Source: Anadara kagoshimensis (lineage: Eukaryota > Mollusca > Bivalvia > Arcoida > Arcidae). From it: a DNA stretch of 64,000 bases. The stretch covers positions 14,556,551 through 14,620,550 of the forward strand of contig CM037873.1 of assembly GCA_021292105.1 (NCBI GenBank), in the 5' to 3' direction. The notes under the pieces were generated by a model. It saw nothing but the letters and a program-made list of their open reading frames with translations. It was not told the DNA's origin and did no database searches. This document shows positions 35,801-46,520 of the stretch, piece by piece. Both the position numbers and the translations under genes were made by a program. Within the stretch, counting starts at the first letter, position 1, and every line of letters starts with the position of its first letter.

Positions 35801-38800
35801 CAGTACACCCTTGTCCCTTTTAAAATGATCATGACACCCTGTCCTTTTTAGTTATTAGTTTAATATAAAAACGACATGCTTTATTCTCGAATCTCTGCTA
35901 CATACTTCCGATCTTCCGCACACACTCCACTTCTCACCATATGTCTCCGAAGACAGACAATTTCATCATCAATGTTCATTTAAATACCTTTTCCAGTTGT
36001 TTATTTTGAATCAACAAAATAAATCACAAGAAAGAACAACTTGAAATCAAAATCTAAACAAAACTGAACAAAAAACGATGTTTTAAAATTTTCAGATAAA
36101 ATTTATTTACCTTGTTACAAGTCCTTATTAGATCGTTTTTACAGTGGATATCCGATTAAAGTTGTTGTCAGTAGTTTAATCCATGGTTTTTACAACCTTT
36201 AATTTCTTTTCATGAAGCCATATTACTTTATTTCACATAAAATGTGGCCACTGGACATGGAGGAAAACTGAAAACTGTTATTGTGCTTTCTTAAGTTCTT
36301 CCGATTTCTAGAGCACCGTTGGTGAAGTAGAACAAACTAAGGGCGGGGAAAATATGGTACCAATCTTGTGAACTCAACTCCTCTTACAGTTTTCAACCAA
36401 AAACCTTGAAACTTCACAGAATGTTTCTATATATATTGAGGATGTGCACCTGACTTTATGGAAATATTTCAAGATTTTTTCCCCATTTTTCAAGACTTTG
36501 AAACTTAGTCACTTTTTAGCAAGTATTTGAATGGGGGTACCTACTTTGTGAACTCAACTCCTCTTACAGATTTCAACCAAAAACCTTGACACTTCACAGA
36601 ATGTTAATATATATATTGAGGATGTGACCTGACTTTATGGAAATATTTCAAGATTTTTTCCCCATTTTTCCAGACTTTAAAACTTTTTAGCAAGTATTAG
36701 AATGGGGGTACCTACTTTGTGAACTCAACTCCTCTTACAGTTTCTCTTAAATTCAAAGTAATTTTATTGTAACATTTTAGTTGTCTAAATAATAATCAAT
36801 TAATTTTCAATTAATCATATTCAGAAATATTTCCCCCTTTTGTACACAATTCTTGTCAACAAACTTTTTTTGAAAGAGAAAGTTGCCTGGACAACTTCTG
36901 TAATTGGGAGGTACAGATTATTAGCTTATTGTGTCAGGATGGTTTATACCAATTCAGGCTTTTGAAGCTCACTTGGACAATTTATATATATTCAACAATA
37001 ATTTTAAATACATTTAAATTATTTCTAAAACAAAGGTTTTATTTTTATTTTTATTTTTATTTTTTTTTCAAATTAATTGTGAATTTAATGAATAAAATTA
37101 ATGACTTCAACAATGGTTAATCTGTCAATTGCAAGTCAAGGGAAATAGCTGGTCATGGTGAAAGTTTTTTTTGTGATGATGACACTGTCGATGATGATGT
37201 GGCATGATGATCTGGTGAAGATGATGACAATAATAATGATGATGATGACATTCAGTTCTGCTGCTGCCGATGATGATGATGATGTCACCATGATGATGAT
37301 GATATGACATGAGGAGATATAATGATGATGATAATGATGTGACATGAGGAGATATGATGATGATGTCACCATGATGATGATGTGACACGAGGAGATATGA
37401 TAATGATGTTGATGATGGTGATGACATGAGTTCTGTTGATGCCGATGATGATAATGATTATCGTGATGAAGAAGATGATAGTGATGGTGGTGATGAAAAT
37501 AAGCTCTGCTGCTATGAATGATGATGGTGATGATGACGATGTGACTTGACGAACTATGATGATGATTATGATGGTGACATAAGTTCTGTTGCTACCGATG
37601 ATGATGATGGTGGCAATGATGACATTCAGTACTGCTGAGCACTGCCGATAGTATGATGATGATGATGATGATGATGAAGATGGTGGTGATGATGGTGGTG
37701 ATGACATTCAGTTCTGCTGCTGTCGATGATGATAATAATTCACGATGATGATGATGACAAAGCCAATGTCTTCATGCTGATGATGTGACATGATGATGAT
37801 GATGATGATGATGACATTCAGTACTGCTGCTGCTGATAATGATGATGATTATGTGACACGAAGAGCTATGATGATGATGTGACCATATTAATGATGTAAC
37901 ATGAGGATTTCTGAAAATGATTAATATAATGGTTGTGGTGATTGTCATGGCATGGGTTCTACTGCTGCTGCTAATGACGACGATGATGATGATGATGATG
38001 ATGATATCTTCATGTTGATGATCAAAATGTGATATGAGGAGTGATAATGATGATGATGGTGGTGATTACAGATCCAGTTTGGGTTTTCTTCCAGTCAACT
38101 GCGTTTTAGTGGAGTTATGCCCCTTTCACTTTGTGAATTTTATCAAAATGATGGTTTCTCTGGACTTTTTCCGTTACGCTTGAGATATTTCACTCAGATT
38201 TGGGGTGGGGTCTTTAGTAGCCTCTCTTGGTTTTTGAAAAATTGAAAATTTATATTCATGCGAATTACTTAGTTTACTCAATTGATAAACATTGGGTGGC
38301 ATGTCCATTTTGACCATTGTAACATATTTATATGTTAGAACCTAACAACTTGCATAAAAAGCAGACTTGTTGTTAGAAGCTTCCCAATCACAGTATCTGT
38401 TATTTGCATGATTTTCATTTGTTACTGATTCATTAGACAAATCTCAGTTTCAAGTGCACATATTTTTTTTATCAAATTGCTCAGTTTAGCTGATGCTTCA
38501 GTACCTTCAGTACTTTGATTTAAATATAGCAACCAGTTCTACATGTGGATTGTTGAATTATTGTTTAACTTGCATGTCAATACATTTACAAGGTTTTAAC
38601 TTACATGATAAAAAAAGAATCGGAAATAAGAATAGACTTTCTTTGTACCTAAGTTAAGTGTTGTTAACATTTAACAATAGAATAGGGGAAATTCATGTGT
38701 TATATGAATAACATATTCATTTACGAGGTCTTTATATACATGTGGCAAGAAAGAATAAGAAATAAATATAGACTTTTGTATGTATCTTTGGTTAAATGTT

Positions 38801-41800
38801 GTTGTTGACATATAACAATAGACTAGAGGATCTTCATGTCTCTTTTTGCAATGATTAAAATCTTTGTTTTTGTTTATAGTGTAATTTATTTTTCCTTTCT
38901 ATTTCAGCATTTTGACTTTCATGATTTGGAAAATGCTACAGATTATGACGGAGGATTTACTGCAGATTCGCCTTCAGTTAGGTAAGTAAAGTGAAGTATT
39001 TAACAGGCAAATTCTTAATGCTGGATATTGGTCAGTATAAAACAACCATAGAAAATTACTTTGAATAAAAAATTCAATGTGATGGATGGGTCTACCACTT
39101 TTTGTGTTGAAGCAAAAAATGGGTCTGACCTATGAATAACAAATAGTCTAAAGTCAATTAGACTTTAAAATGAAAAACAGGTGCTTCGCCATGTCCAAGA
39201 AGTTGCTGAAATAAAACTCAATATATACAAGTTTTTTTGACCACTGCGGTAACTCGGTAGTGTGCTCTCTCTGTATGTGATTGGCTTGACATGCTTAAGG
39301 ACATAACATGCATATTGTCTCAGCACACATGAAAGGTAAAAAAAAATTACTTCACTTATACCTGGTGATATCTCAATATAAGTGAAATATTCTTGACTGG
39401 CACATTTAACTTTATTATTCAATCAATCAATGAAACAATTTTCCACCAGTGTATCTACAACATTAGAATCATTTATATCTTATTTTGTTGTTTCTGTATT
39501 TGTTTTCAGGCACTTTTGGGAAGTTGTTCATGAATTCACAGATGAACAAAAAAGGCAGTTATTACAATTTACAACTGGTACTGACCGTGTACCTGTTGGT
39601 GGGCTTGCCAAACTCAAACTTACTATAGCCAGGAATGGTCCTGATTCAGAAAGGTAAGTACAAAATTACATATATACATGGTTTGTGTCTGATACTGTCA
39701 TAAAATTTCACATAGAGAAATGAAATTCTTTTAATGATTTTTATTCGCGAATGATCTTGATCATTCTCGAATTTAGCTGTTACATGCAGATTTCTCAACC
39801 CGAATATTCTTCCATTACAGATAATCAACTCTCTCTCGTATGTAGGTTCAAAGTTGAAATAAAGGTAGATAACTCAAATTTTGAATGCGGGTTATGGACG
39901 TTTCGCCCCAATATTAATATTTTCCGCCCCAACTATATTCTCCACTTTATCATACCTTTCCAACCCTCCCGATCAGGGATTGAGATTAACGGGCGCCCAG
40001 TTTTTCGCTCTGGGCGATAAATGTATCATACACAGGTCGCCCAGGGCTGCCAGGTGGCGATTAGAATTTTCAGTTCGGTGAATTTGACATTCCGATCCGT
40101 TTACCGATTTCCTGTTTATATTTCTGACTGGCGACAATAATAGTAAAATTGAAAAATGGGTATCATATAGTTAACAAGTGTAAATGGACCGGTGTTCCGA
40201 CCGGAATTCAAATACGGTGCCATTTCGTTTCCTTTTCTGATATTTATGTATAAAATGATACTTCCGGCTTTCTGCCATGTGGAAATTTTTAGGAGCATCG
40301 ACTCCAAAGGCTAAACAAGGACCTGCGGAAAAACGAAAGTACTATCAAGAGTATGATAAGTCCAAACGCATCGGAGCATATAAAAAAGCCATGGGAAGAT
40401 GGCAGGCCTTGGTTGTATGATACGCAGGACGGAATGAAGTGTGCCGATTGTGTAGAGTTCGACAGGAAAAAAATCTGTATTTACCGAGGGTTGCACTAGT
40501 TATAAACTTGACAGTGTAAATAAACATGACATTTCTGAATCTCACAAACAGGCCCAAGCCTTTAGTAATGCAAAACAAGTTCCTGCTAATAAATCAAAAT
40601 CTGCCAAAATTATACAGTCATTGACATTGGCAGTACCTATAGATCAACATTTTCTGCAAAACCATTCGTCAATGTAATTGCAGATGTTGAATATCGAAAA
40701 GTAAAGCAAGGGATAGAATAATCCAAATGTATATGCCTGATATATTCAGATCAACCATCACTCTTGACAGTTCATTGTATGGCTCATCGAAAAGTTAAGC
40801 TCAATCCCTGCTGATGTGAGGAGTCTCCCCATATTAAGACAAAAATTTTGGAATTTTGTGCTATCATACTGCTTTTCCCGTTTTTCAAAGCATTCCGTGA
40901 AGTCATCCTTAAAAAATTATAAATTGATTAGAGTGAAATCTGGAATAGCGATCACTTTGTAGAGTGGTCATCTGTCAACTACATTTTTATCATGTACAGA
41001 ACCTTTGTAGAGGGGTCACCTGTCGAACCCAGTCAGCGGGGATCCTAACGGCCACCCGATTGAAAAAATTGTTGTTTACAAGATTTACTAAAATTATGCT
41101 GGTCTCGGGAATAAAAAGTCTTCCAAAAATTATCGAATTCTTAAAACACAACTCTGGTGATATAAATAATAATAAAATAATAGTTAATTTTTTCAAGTTA
41201 TTAATTTATTTAAAAAATATCCTCAATTATGACATGAAAGATATCAGAAGCTTATTAGCTCACCTGAGCCAAAGGCTCAGATGAACAATTGTCATCTATC
41301 TTCATCCGTCTTGTATAAACTTTTTAGCTCACCTGAGCCAAAGGCTCAGATGTGCAATTGCCATCTATCTTCGTCCGATGTGCGTCATGTATAAACTTTT
41401 CACATTTTTTATCAATTCCTCCAAAACTACAGAGCCAAATTGGATGATATTTGACAGTAATGGTCAAGTAAGGGGTTTTCAGATTTGCACAAATGCAAGG
41501 ATTATGTCCCCTTGGGGCCCCATAAAGGGGAAATTTGTGAAAATCTTTAAAAATCATCTGCTCTGAACCTACAAGAGATATAACTTAGATATTTCATGTA
41601 AAACACTATGGGCACCTAGTTTTAGATTTGCACATATTGTAGCTTTAGGGGCCAAAATGAGATAATGGCAAGGTACTTGAGGGGGAAATTGCAAAATTAA
41701 TGTATTTGTCAATATATTTGAAAACTATAAGCTTTTTGTATGGGCATCATCATCATGTGTATTGGAATACTGTAGGCATTTGCACAACGGTCATTTTGAT

Positions 41801-43731
41801 ATATGAATAGAGGTCATAAGTTCAAAGGTCAAGGTCATAGATGTAAACGAATACTGAAATGGTTAATTATCTCAAAAACTTTGAACTCTTTGTGTAGGCA
41901 TGTATATTAGAATATTGTAGGCATTTGCCTTACGGTCATTTCCATATATGAACGAAGGTCATAGGTTCAAAGGTCAAGGTCATAGATGCAAACAAATACT
42001 GAAATGGTGAATTATCTCAAAAATGATAAACTTTCTCTATAGGCATGTATATCAGAATGTTATAGGCATTTACACAATGTTCATTTTGATATATGAATGT
42101 AGGTCATAGGTCTAATGGTCAAGGTTATAGATGCAAATGAATACTGAAATGATTAATTGTCTTAAAAACTATAAACTTTTTGTATAGGCATATATGTTAA
42201 AATATTGTAGGTATTGGCCTAACGATCATTTTGATATATGAATGAAGGACATGAGTTTAAAAGTCAAGGTCACTGATGCAAACAAATACTGACATGGTTA
42301 ATTATCTCAAAAACTATAAACTTTTTGTATAGGCTTCTAAATTGTAGGTATTGACCTAATATTCATTGCGATATTTAGATTAAGGTCATGGGTTCAAATT
42401 TTTCTTTACCTTTTTAGTTGTTTATAAACAATATATTGTAGCTAGATTTCAGATATATTATATGTAGCACTCTTATGACTAGTTATGTTATAATACATTT
42501 GCAAAAAATCCTTACATATAATTGGCCCTTACTGCTGAAAATTTATTTGGACATTCTCTTTAATTAATGTCAATGACCATTGAACCTCTGCATGAGATAT
42601 GTACTCAGCTGCATGTGAGCATTAAGGCTCATGGACCTCTTGTTTAATATTAGGGTCTCCATGACGATGGAAGTAACTTTGACCATCCTTGATGGTTCCA
42701 TACATGCATTTATTCGGATTGAACTATTTCCTACATGAATCCTTAATATTGGTCCAATGTGTGAATATTAAAACAGCCCCATGCTCATAGTCTGCACATT
42801 GCACACTACATGAACCCGCTATGTTGTGTTGGGAGCAATGCAAGGTGAACATAACAACCTCCTTTCAGTTACCTGACAACTTCATATACCTGACACTACA
42901 TTGATGAAGACACTGAACTCCCTGTCTTTCTAATCTTTCGCGAATTTTAGTACTTTCAGTACTTTGATTCATAATTGTACCAGTAAATAAGAGTTGCCAA
43001 TCAAGTTAATAGAATTTGCCATCCTAATACAAGTCATGGTGATGTACGAGTGCTGAAATATGAACTAACCTCGGATTTACATGAGGCAAGACATAATGTT
43101 TGTGATTGATGTTAACACTTGCCCACTTTGAGCCTCAAACAGTTTTACTTCCTTGTGTAATATGACACTACAACACGTGATCCAAATCACCTTATGCCAT
43201 TTTTGTTTACGTAGAAATTGGACCCAGAGTAAATATAAAACAAGCTATTTTAAAGCATCCATATTTACTAGTACATGTACTATGTTGATGTACATTTGAA
43301 TCACTTTTATTTAGCTATCTAATTAATTATTCCAATTCCACTAAGAGTTTCTCCTTAAACATCCATACACCTCCATACTTTCTGAGTTTGTAATTCTTAC
43401 CCAACCTTGCCATCATAGGGGGTTTTGATGGCCAAAGTTTGGTTTTCTCAGGACACTCCAGTTTCCTTCAGCATCACAAAACTGACTACTTAGAAAAGTA
43501 ATAGGATCTTGACTGGGACTACAAAACACCATTACTCCACTCCACTACTTCCATCAAGGTTAAGAAGGGGACAGCCACACCTACAATAAGTAATTATTCT
43601 TATTTTTCAGACTACCAACAGCACACACTTGCTTCAATGTACTGTTATTGCCAGACTATTCCACAAAGGAGAAACTTCAAGAAAGATTATTAAAGGCTAT
43701 CACATATTCCAAAGGTTTTGGAATGCTTTGA
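26800..43731 (+). CDS. UBE3A: UBE3A, HECT-type E3 ubiquitin ligase (10 coding exons)
   Basis: Joined exons: 26800-26849, 28705-29102, 29803-31040, 31935-32079, 32726-32931, 33696-33863, 34552-34707, 38908-38981, 39510-39653, 43611-43731. Sum 2700 nt, an 899-residue frame (human isoforms 852-875). It transfers ubiquitin from an E2 to substrates through a thioester on its own cysteine. Parts: short divergent start; AZUL zinc finger at about 18-80 ([17 protein letters not shown]-x4-C-x4-C, KLCD); Ser/Thr-rich linker (about 85-150); conserved middle region (DVSLDIPSL-type, [23 protein letters not shown]); HECT domain about 550-899 with [45 protein letters not shown], and [12 protein letters not shown]. 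The catalytic Cys is residue 867, 32 residues before the end, exactly as in human; the C-terminus is [11 protein letters not shown]. Looks intact. The linker is longer than in vertebrates. Identity is firm. Confidence 0.96.
28612..28668 (+). repeat. SINE tail fragment, family C
   Basis: 'TGATGTGATGTAAAGCAATA' followed by (CAAT)n, just 36 bp before the UBE3A exon 2 acceptor. Confidence 0.5.
28705..29102 (+). CDS. UBE3A: UBE3A exon 2 (AZUL zinc finger and Ser-rich linker)
   Basis: Codes for [20 protein letters not shown], the Cys ligands, [16 protein letters not shown], and a low-complexity Ser/Thr/Pro/Lys linker. Acceptor TTTACAG, donor GTATTT, leaves in phase 1. Confidence 0.94.
29207..29455 (+). 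repeat. tRNA-derived SINE, family A (best copy)
   Basis: Head with box A 'TCAGTGGCTGAGTGTTC' and box B 'GGTTCAAATC', body with 'AGAAAGTTTGTCAGT' and 'GACACTCCAATTGTCTCC', tail 'TGAAAGAATCTTGG...ATTACTCAACTT'. UBE3A intron 2. About a dozen relatives lie in the window. Confidence 0.7.
29482..29645. repeat. Dispersed 'TGGTAGCCAAAATC' repeat
   Basis: 'TTCCATTCCTGGTAGCCAAA' recurs at 34726 and, slightly changed, at 63041. Ends partly inverted ('GTTTCCA' at the left, 'GTGGAAAC' at the right). Confidence 0.6.
29803..31040 (+). CDS. UBE3A: UBE3A exon 3 (largest; central region to HECT start)
   Basis: 412 codons plus. Codes for [93 protein letters not shown], and [29 protein letters not shown]. Donor GTAAGT, phase 0. 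Confidence 0.96.
31935..32079 (+). CDS. UBE3A: UBE3A exon 4 (HECT N-lobe)
   Basis: Codes for [40 protein letters not shown] and EEIFNPDF, the E2-binding lobe start. Donor GTGAGC, phase 1. Confidence 0.96.
32726..32931 (+). CDS. UBE3A: UBE3A exon 5 (HECT N-lobe)
   Basis: Codes for [40 protein letters not shown] and [19 protein letters not shown]. Donor GTAAGT, phase 0. Confidence 0.96.
32948..33080 (+). repeat. SINE, family A, head-proximal copy
   Basis: 'GGCCAAGTGGTCTAAAGTGC' box A 17 bp after exon 5, then 'CAATCCCAGAATTGACCACC' and a tail. Partial. Confidence 0.55.
33424..33540 (+). repeat. 3' end of the AGCTCACCTGAGCC-type mollusc repeat
   Basis: Shares 'CTGCTGAAAATGTTAATG', 'CTTCTGCATGAGATA' and 'TTAAGGCCCATGG' with the end of the long copy at 42530-42645. 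Confidence 0.65.
33696..33863 (+). CDS. UBE3A: UBE3A exon 6 (HECT)
   Basis: Codes for [33 protein letters not shown] and [19 protein letters not shown]. Donor GTATTG, phase 0 at both ends. Confidence 0.95.
33893..34256. repeat. Dispersed 'AGGGCCTATTTAGGGCC' repeat
   Basis: Shares its two ends and most of its text with 59352-59662 ('TTTAGGGCC', 'AAAATTCCCAATTAGAAAAT', 'GTTGATAGTTTTTCCCAATT', 'AAAAGACCCTGATAAAT'). Its ends are roughly inverted, so a non-autonomous DNA transposon is likely. Confidence 0.65.
34552..34707 (+). CDS. UBE3A: UBE3A exon 7 (HECT)
   Basis: Codes for [40 protein letters not shown] and [12 protein letters not shown]. Donor GTAAGT, phase 0. Confidence 0.96.
34726..34865. 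repeat. Dispersed 'TGGTAGCCAAAATC' repeat, partial
   Basis: Starts like 29482 ('TTCCATTCCTGGTAGCCAAA') 19 bp after exon 7 and then diverges. Confidence 0.5.
34866..35780. other. CpG-richer stretch inside UBE3A intron 7
   Basis: More CpG than its surroundings, with a YY1-like 'CGCCGCCATATTGG' (35285-35298, read on the minus strand as CCAATATGGCGGCG). A minus-strand ATG at 35293 opens a short frame ([18 protein letters not shown]) ending near 35135. No recognised domain. It could be an internal promoter, a nested antisense first exon, or a piece of a transposon; see findings. Confidence 0.35.
36370..36740. repeat. Tandem repeat, 171-180 bp, about 2.1 copies
   Basis: 'GAACTCAACTCCTCTTACAG' occurs at 36370, 36550 and 36721, with the intervening text ('ATATATATTGAGGATGTG', 'AAGATTTTTTCCCC') repeated. 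Confidence 0.85.
37165..38070. repeat. Imperfect (GAT/ATG)n microsatellite, 0.9 kb
   Basis: Long impure run of GATGAT trinucleotides broken by recurring 'CTGCTGCTG' and 'ATGTGACA..GAGGAGATATGA' blocks, which form a higher-order repeat. Minus-strand frames rich in Ser, His or Ile are products of the repeat, not genes. UBE3A intron 7. Confidence 0.92.
38908..38981 (+). CDS. UBE3A: UBE3A exon 8 (HECT)
   Basis: Codes for [20 protein letters not shown] then SPSV plus two bases of Arg. Acceptor TTTCAG, donor GTAAGT, phase 2. Confidence 0.94.
39510..39653 (+). CDS. UBE3A: UBE3A exon 9 (HECT C-lobe)
   Basis: Codes for [40 protein letters not shown] and NGPDSE, near-identical to human. Donor GTAAGT, phase 2. 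Confidence 0.96.
39974..40810 (+). mobile_element. hAT-like DNA transposon remnant with TTF-type zinc finger piece
   Basis: Ends are inverted repeats: 'CAGGGATTGAGATTAAC' at 39974 and the complement of 'CAGGGATTGAGCTTAAC' at 40794-40810 (16 of 17), starting CAGGG as hAT termini often do. Inside, plus-strand text from ATG at 40277 reads [13 protein letters not shown], then [16 protein letters not shown], then [19 protein letters not shown], in three successive frames (two frameshifts). That order is typical of the TTF-type zinc finger at the start of hAT-related transposases and ZMYM/KIAA1586-like proteins. The catalytic and dimerisation parts are absent. No clear 8-bp target duplication seen. 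UBE3A intron 9. Confidence 0.65.
41262..42650 (+). repeat. Long mollusc-type dispersed repeat with internal 145-bp tandem units
   Basis: Starts 'TTAGCTCACCTGAGCCAAAG' at 41262 and again at 41326 (direct duplication of the 5' end), and ends '...AAGGCTCATGGACCTCTTG' at 42642. The middle holds about four tandem units of roughly 145 bp marked by 'TTAATTATCTCAAAAACT' and 'AGGTCAAGGTCATAGATG'. No long frame. I recognise it as an abundant repeat of bivalve genomes but cannot name the family. Confidence 0.7.
43405..43556 (+). repeat. Partial SINE, family A
   Basis: 'GGACACTCCAGTTTCCTTC', 'TAGGATCTTGACTGGGACTA', 'CACCATTACTCCACTCCAC'; 55 bp before UBE3A exon 10. Confidence 0.55.
43611..43731 (+). CDS. 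UBE3A: UBE3A exon 10 (last; catalytic cysteine)
   Basis: Codes for [20 protein letters not shown] and [19 protein letters not shown], stop TGA 43729-43731. Cys in HTCFN is the ubiquitin-accepting residue. Acceptor TTTTTCAG. Confidence 0.97.
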
Positions 43732-44033
43732 TGTTGGTTATTATTTAGATATTTCAGCAAAAATCAACATGATTCTGCAGCCCTCGGAAAGATGAAATAT
43801 TCAGATTGTTTTATTTTCTCAGATTTGTGTAATGGGTTTGAAGAAATGTTGTTTTTTTCATACAAGGATATGTTAAGATATCGAGCCAGTTAAAACGCCA
43901 TCTTAATATTGGGTTTTGCAGTAGCTGTTTTCGTGGTCATGAAATGATATGAAACCAAATGTCAAGACACAGAACTTGATATTTGTATTTTAAATATAAA
44001 AACAATGTGTACTTTTATGTGCTTTCATTAAAT

Positions 44034-44094
44034 AATAAAATTGACATTAAAATCTGAATAATTGTACAATATTTATGTCACTATTTTAAATAAA
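44034..44094 (+). terminator. UBE3A: Candidate UBE3A poly(A) signals
   Basis: AATAAA at 44034-44039 and 44089-44094, 300-360 bp after the stop, in AT-rich sequence. Nothing else marks the cleavage site. Confidence 0.4.
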
Positions 44095-45179
44095 AACACA
44101 ATCTGTACAATGTACATTCGTTTCATGTGCATTCATTAATTGACTAAATTGAAATGAAAATCTAAATATTTTACAATATTAATGTCATTCAATATGTATG
44201 TAATCTCTGTTGATTGATGTAGTAAATACAAAAGTCTTGTCTTTTTTAATATTGATCCATTGTAAAACTGATGGTTGATATTCTTTTGTTTCAGTAATAC
44301 ACAATGAAACCGGCTGAAACTTGAATCCTTGTAAATCTGGACATTTTATTTAAAATATTAGGCATTCTTGCTGAAACAAACTTTCTATTGGGAAAGAATT
44401 GAACATTTTGATTTTTGTGTTTTTGGAAATTTGGTCAGGCATTTGGCACTGTTAAATGAAATACTGTACATTTAAACCAATCAACTTTAATTGAATTTTA
44501 CAAAATCTTAAAAACACATGCTGTAAGTGTAGATATATTAACGGCATACTGATTTTGGCTTATTTCACAGTCGCAAATTTTTCACGAAAATTTGTACTGC
44601 ACATAAATAATAATTCTAGTTTTTTAATTCAGTTTCATAATTCTGCGAATATTACACCCCGCAAAAAGGTCATAAATTACAAAATGTGAAAATTTGAGCA
44701 TGTAAAATTAAGTGCATTTACAGCAGATTAATCCGTGTTTACTTTTTAAGCATGGGTCGAAGGAATCAAGTTAAGGGTCTTATTTCATTGTGTATCAACT
44801 TATAACCTTTGTAAAATTATATATGAAAGTGTGTGGAAGTGTGATGAAATCTTATTACTATTTTATTACCAAATGAGTGTATACATGTAATACTGAAACT
44901 GTTTCAGGGTTTGAATGACGACATCATCCATATTGCTAATGATCTATATAGGCAAATAACATTGACCTGTCCACTTGACCTTTCATTTGTAAGTATTCAT
45001 TATAGATCAGCTCATTTGTGTATTGGGAACATAAGTGATTATTTGGTCTACACTTGTACATGTACTTGTATATTATTTCAAACACTAATCCATTTGTAGA
45101 ATTAATATCCAAGTGGTTAAGACAGTAATGAAAATATTAATTTAAAGTTAGGTGCTAAAGTTTTAAGTCTGTGCATCGT

Positions 45180-45262
45180 GTATTGTATTAACTGTGAAAC
45201 CTAACACCACCCATGTATTGGATGGACCCTACCATATGAATATTCCTACTGAAGTTCAAGCA
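45180..45262 (+). repeat. Fragment shared with 2030-2095
   Basis: 'ACCACCCATGTATTGG..GACCCTAC' matches 'ACTACCCATGTACTGG..AATCCTAC' at 2040, followed in both by 'ATATGAAT.TTCCTA'. A short dispersed repeat. Confidence 0.45.
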
Positions 45263-45578
45263 AACAGGTCGATTGTTGTTTGTCGATTCATTTGTATAAC
45301 TTGCTCTTTATGTAATGTATATTTGGAAGAATATGAAGTGCTAAAATAGGCTGAATCTATCATTTAACATTAGAAACATTTATACATTATTTCCTTGATT
45401 ATTCCATTGCAGATTTGTTTAAACCATATAATGGCCACACATTTTAATCAACTGGCATTCTTTCATCTTGGGTGACTCAATTACCATAGTGACTTGATCA
45501 CCATGAAAAATAAAAATTGGATTGATTCTTATGCACTTGGGTTAATCAAAGTCTCACATTAACTTGGTATTTTGTTTT

Positions 45579-46520
45579 CTAATTTTGTATAAAACTTAAA
45601 AAATAATTTTTGTACGGCGTTTCACGATAGTGAACGCGTACTTTGCTATCGCTTTCTTCCAAGATATCGGGCTTCTTTGCTATGAAATTATAAGATATGA
45701 GTACACATGGAAAAAGTGCACCTGGTAAATGAGCGTGAAAGAAATATATCTGTTTTATCGTGAGATATGTATTCTGAGACGGGTAATGCATTTGGTTACA
45801 TATGCACATTTGGAATAAATTTTCGGAATACATTTCGGAATCTAGTAAAATATTGCGACGGGATGCATCCAATAATTTCTGCAATTTGGCGAACTGATCT
45901 CGTGTTTACAATAAAAAGTAGTCCGAGAAGTTTACGTCCTACGATGTAAAATCATAACTTTTTTATGAAATAAACAGCAATGGCAGGTTGATTTAATTAA
46001 TTCTTCATGAAATCTACGGTAATTTAAATTTATTTTGAAGGGTATGATAACATATTTTGATGTTGAGGCAATTGTGTCATATTTTAAAACTGCTTATCGA
46101 TTAGATATCACTTTAGTGAAAGGGAGATAATCCGTACAGTGTTGTGTGCAAATGACCACAGTCATGTGGATTTTAAATACTTCACCATTAACATGAAACG
46201 GGAATACTGTGAGTGATAATCAGCAGTTTATTAAAACCCAGATTTAACAGCAAATGATCCAGTTACATACAACCGCTAGAATGTACCCCCTCATAGCTAC
46301 GGTAGGGTCTGCAAAACTACTTTCTCTCTATCCGAAATGACAAAACGATCGGGTACGACTTTATTAAATTTTAATTACTGATTGTCTTTTTCATATATTT
46401 ATGAAATTATTATTTTCTACCATTTAATTTAGCAATACATGGTTTGGTACATTATTTCTTTTTCAAAAAAACATCCGTCGGACTATGCATAGATTCTGTC
46501 TTGCCGCAACACCATTTTCC
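45579..46520 (-). repeat. Duplicated 0.9 kb block, copy 1, with a minus-strand ORF
   Basis: From 'TTTTGTACGGCGTTTCACGA' (45607) to about 46520 it matches 50949-51870 at roughly 95% with small indels. A minus-strand frame (about 45904 down to 45579; first ATG within SEMYSEN) is open in both copies, reading KLLDASRRNILLDSEMYSEN onward to SDSKVRVHYRETPYKN. Of ten base differences inside it, I count seven silent. A near-perfect palindrome, 'GCGTTTCACGATAGTGAACG', lies at its 3' end. No family recognised. Confidence 0.65.

Noticed and set aside
37125-37707. Ser/His/Ile-rich minus-strand open frames of 78-113 residues
   Set aside because: Pure translation of the GAT microsatellite; no start context, no conservation expected.
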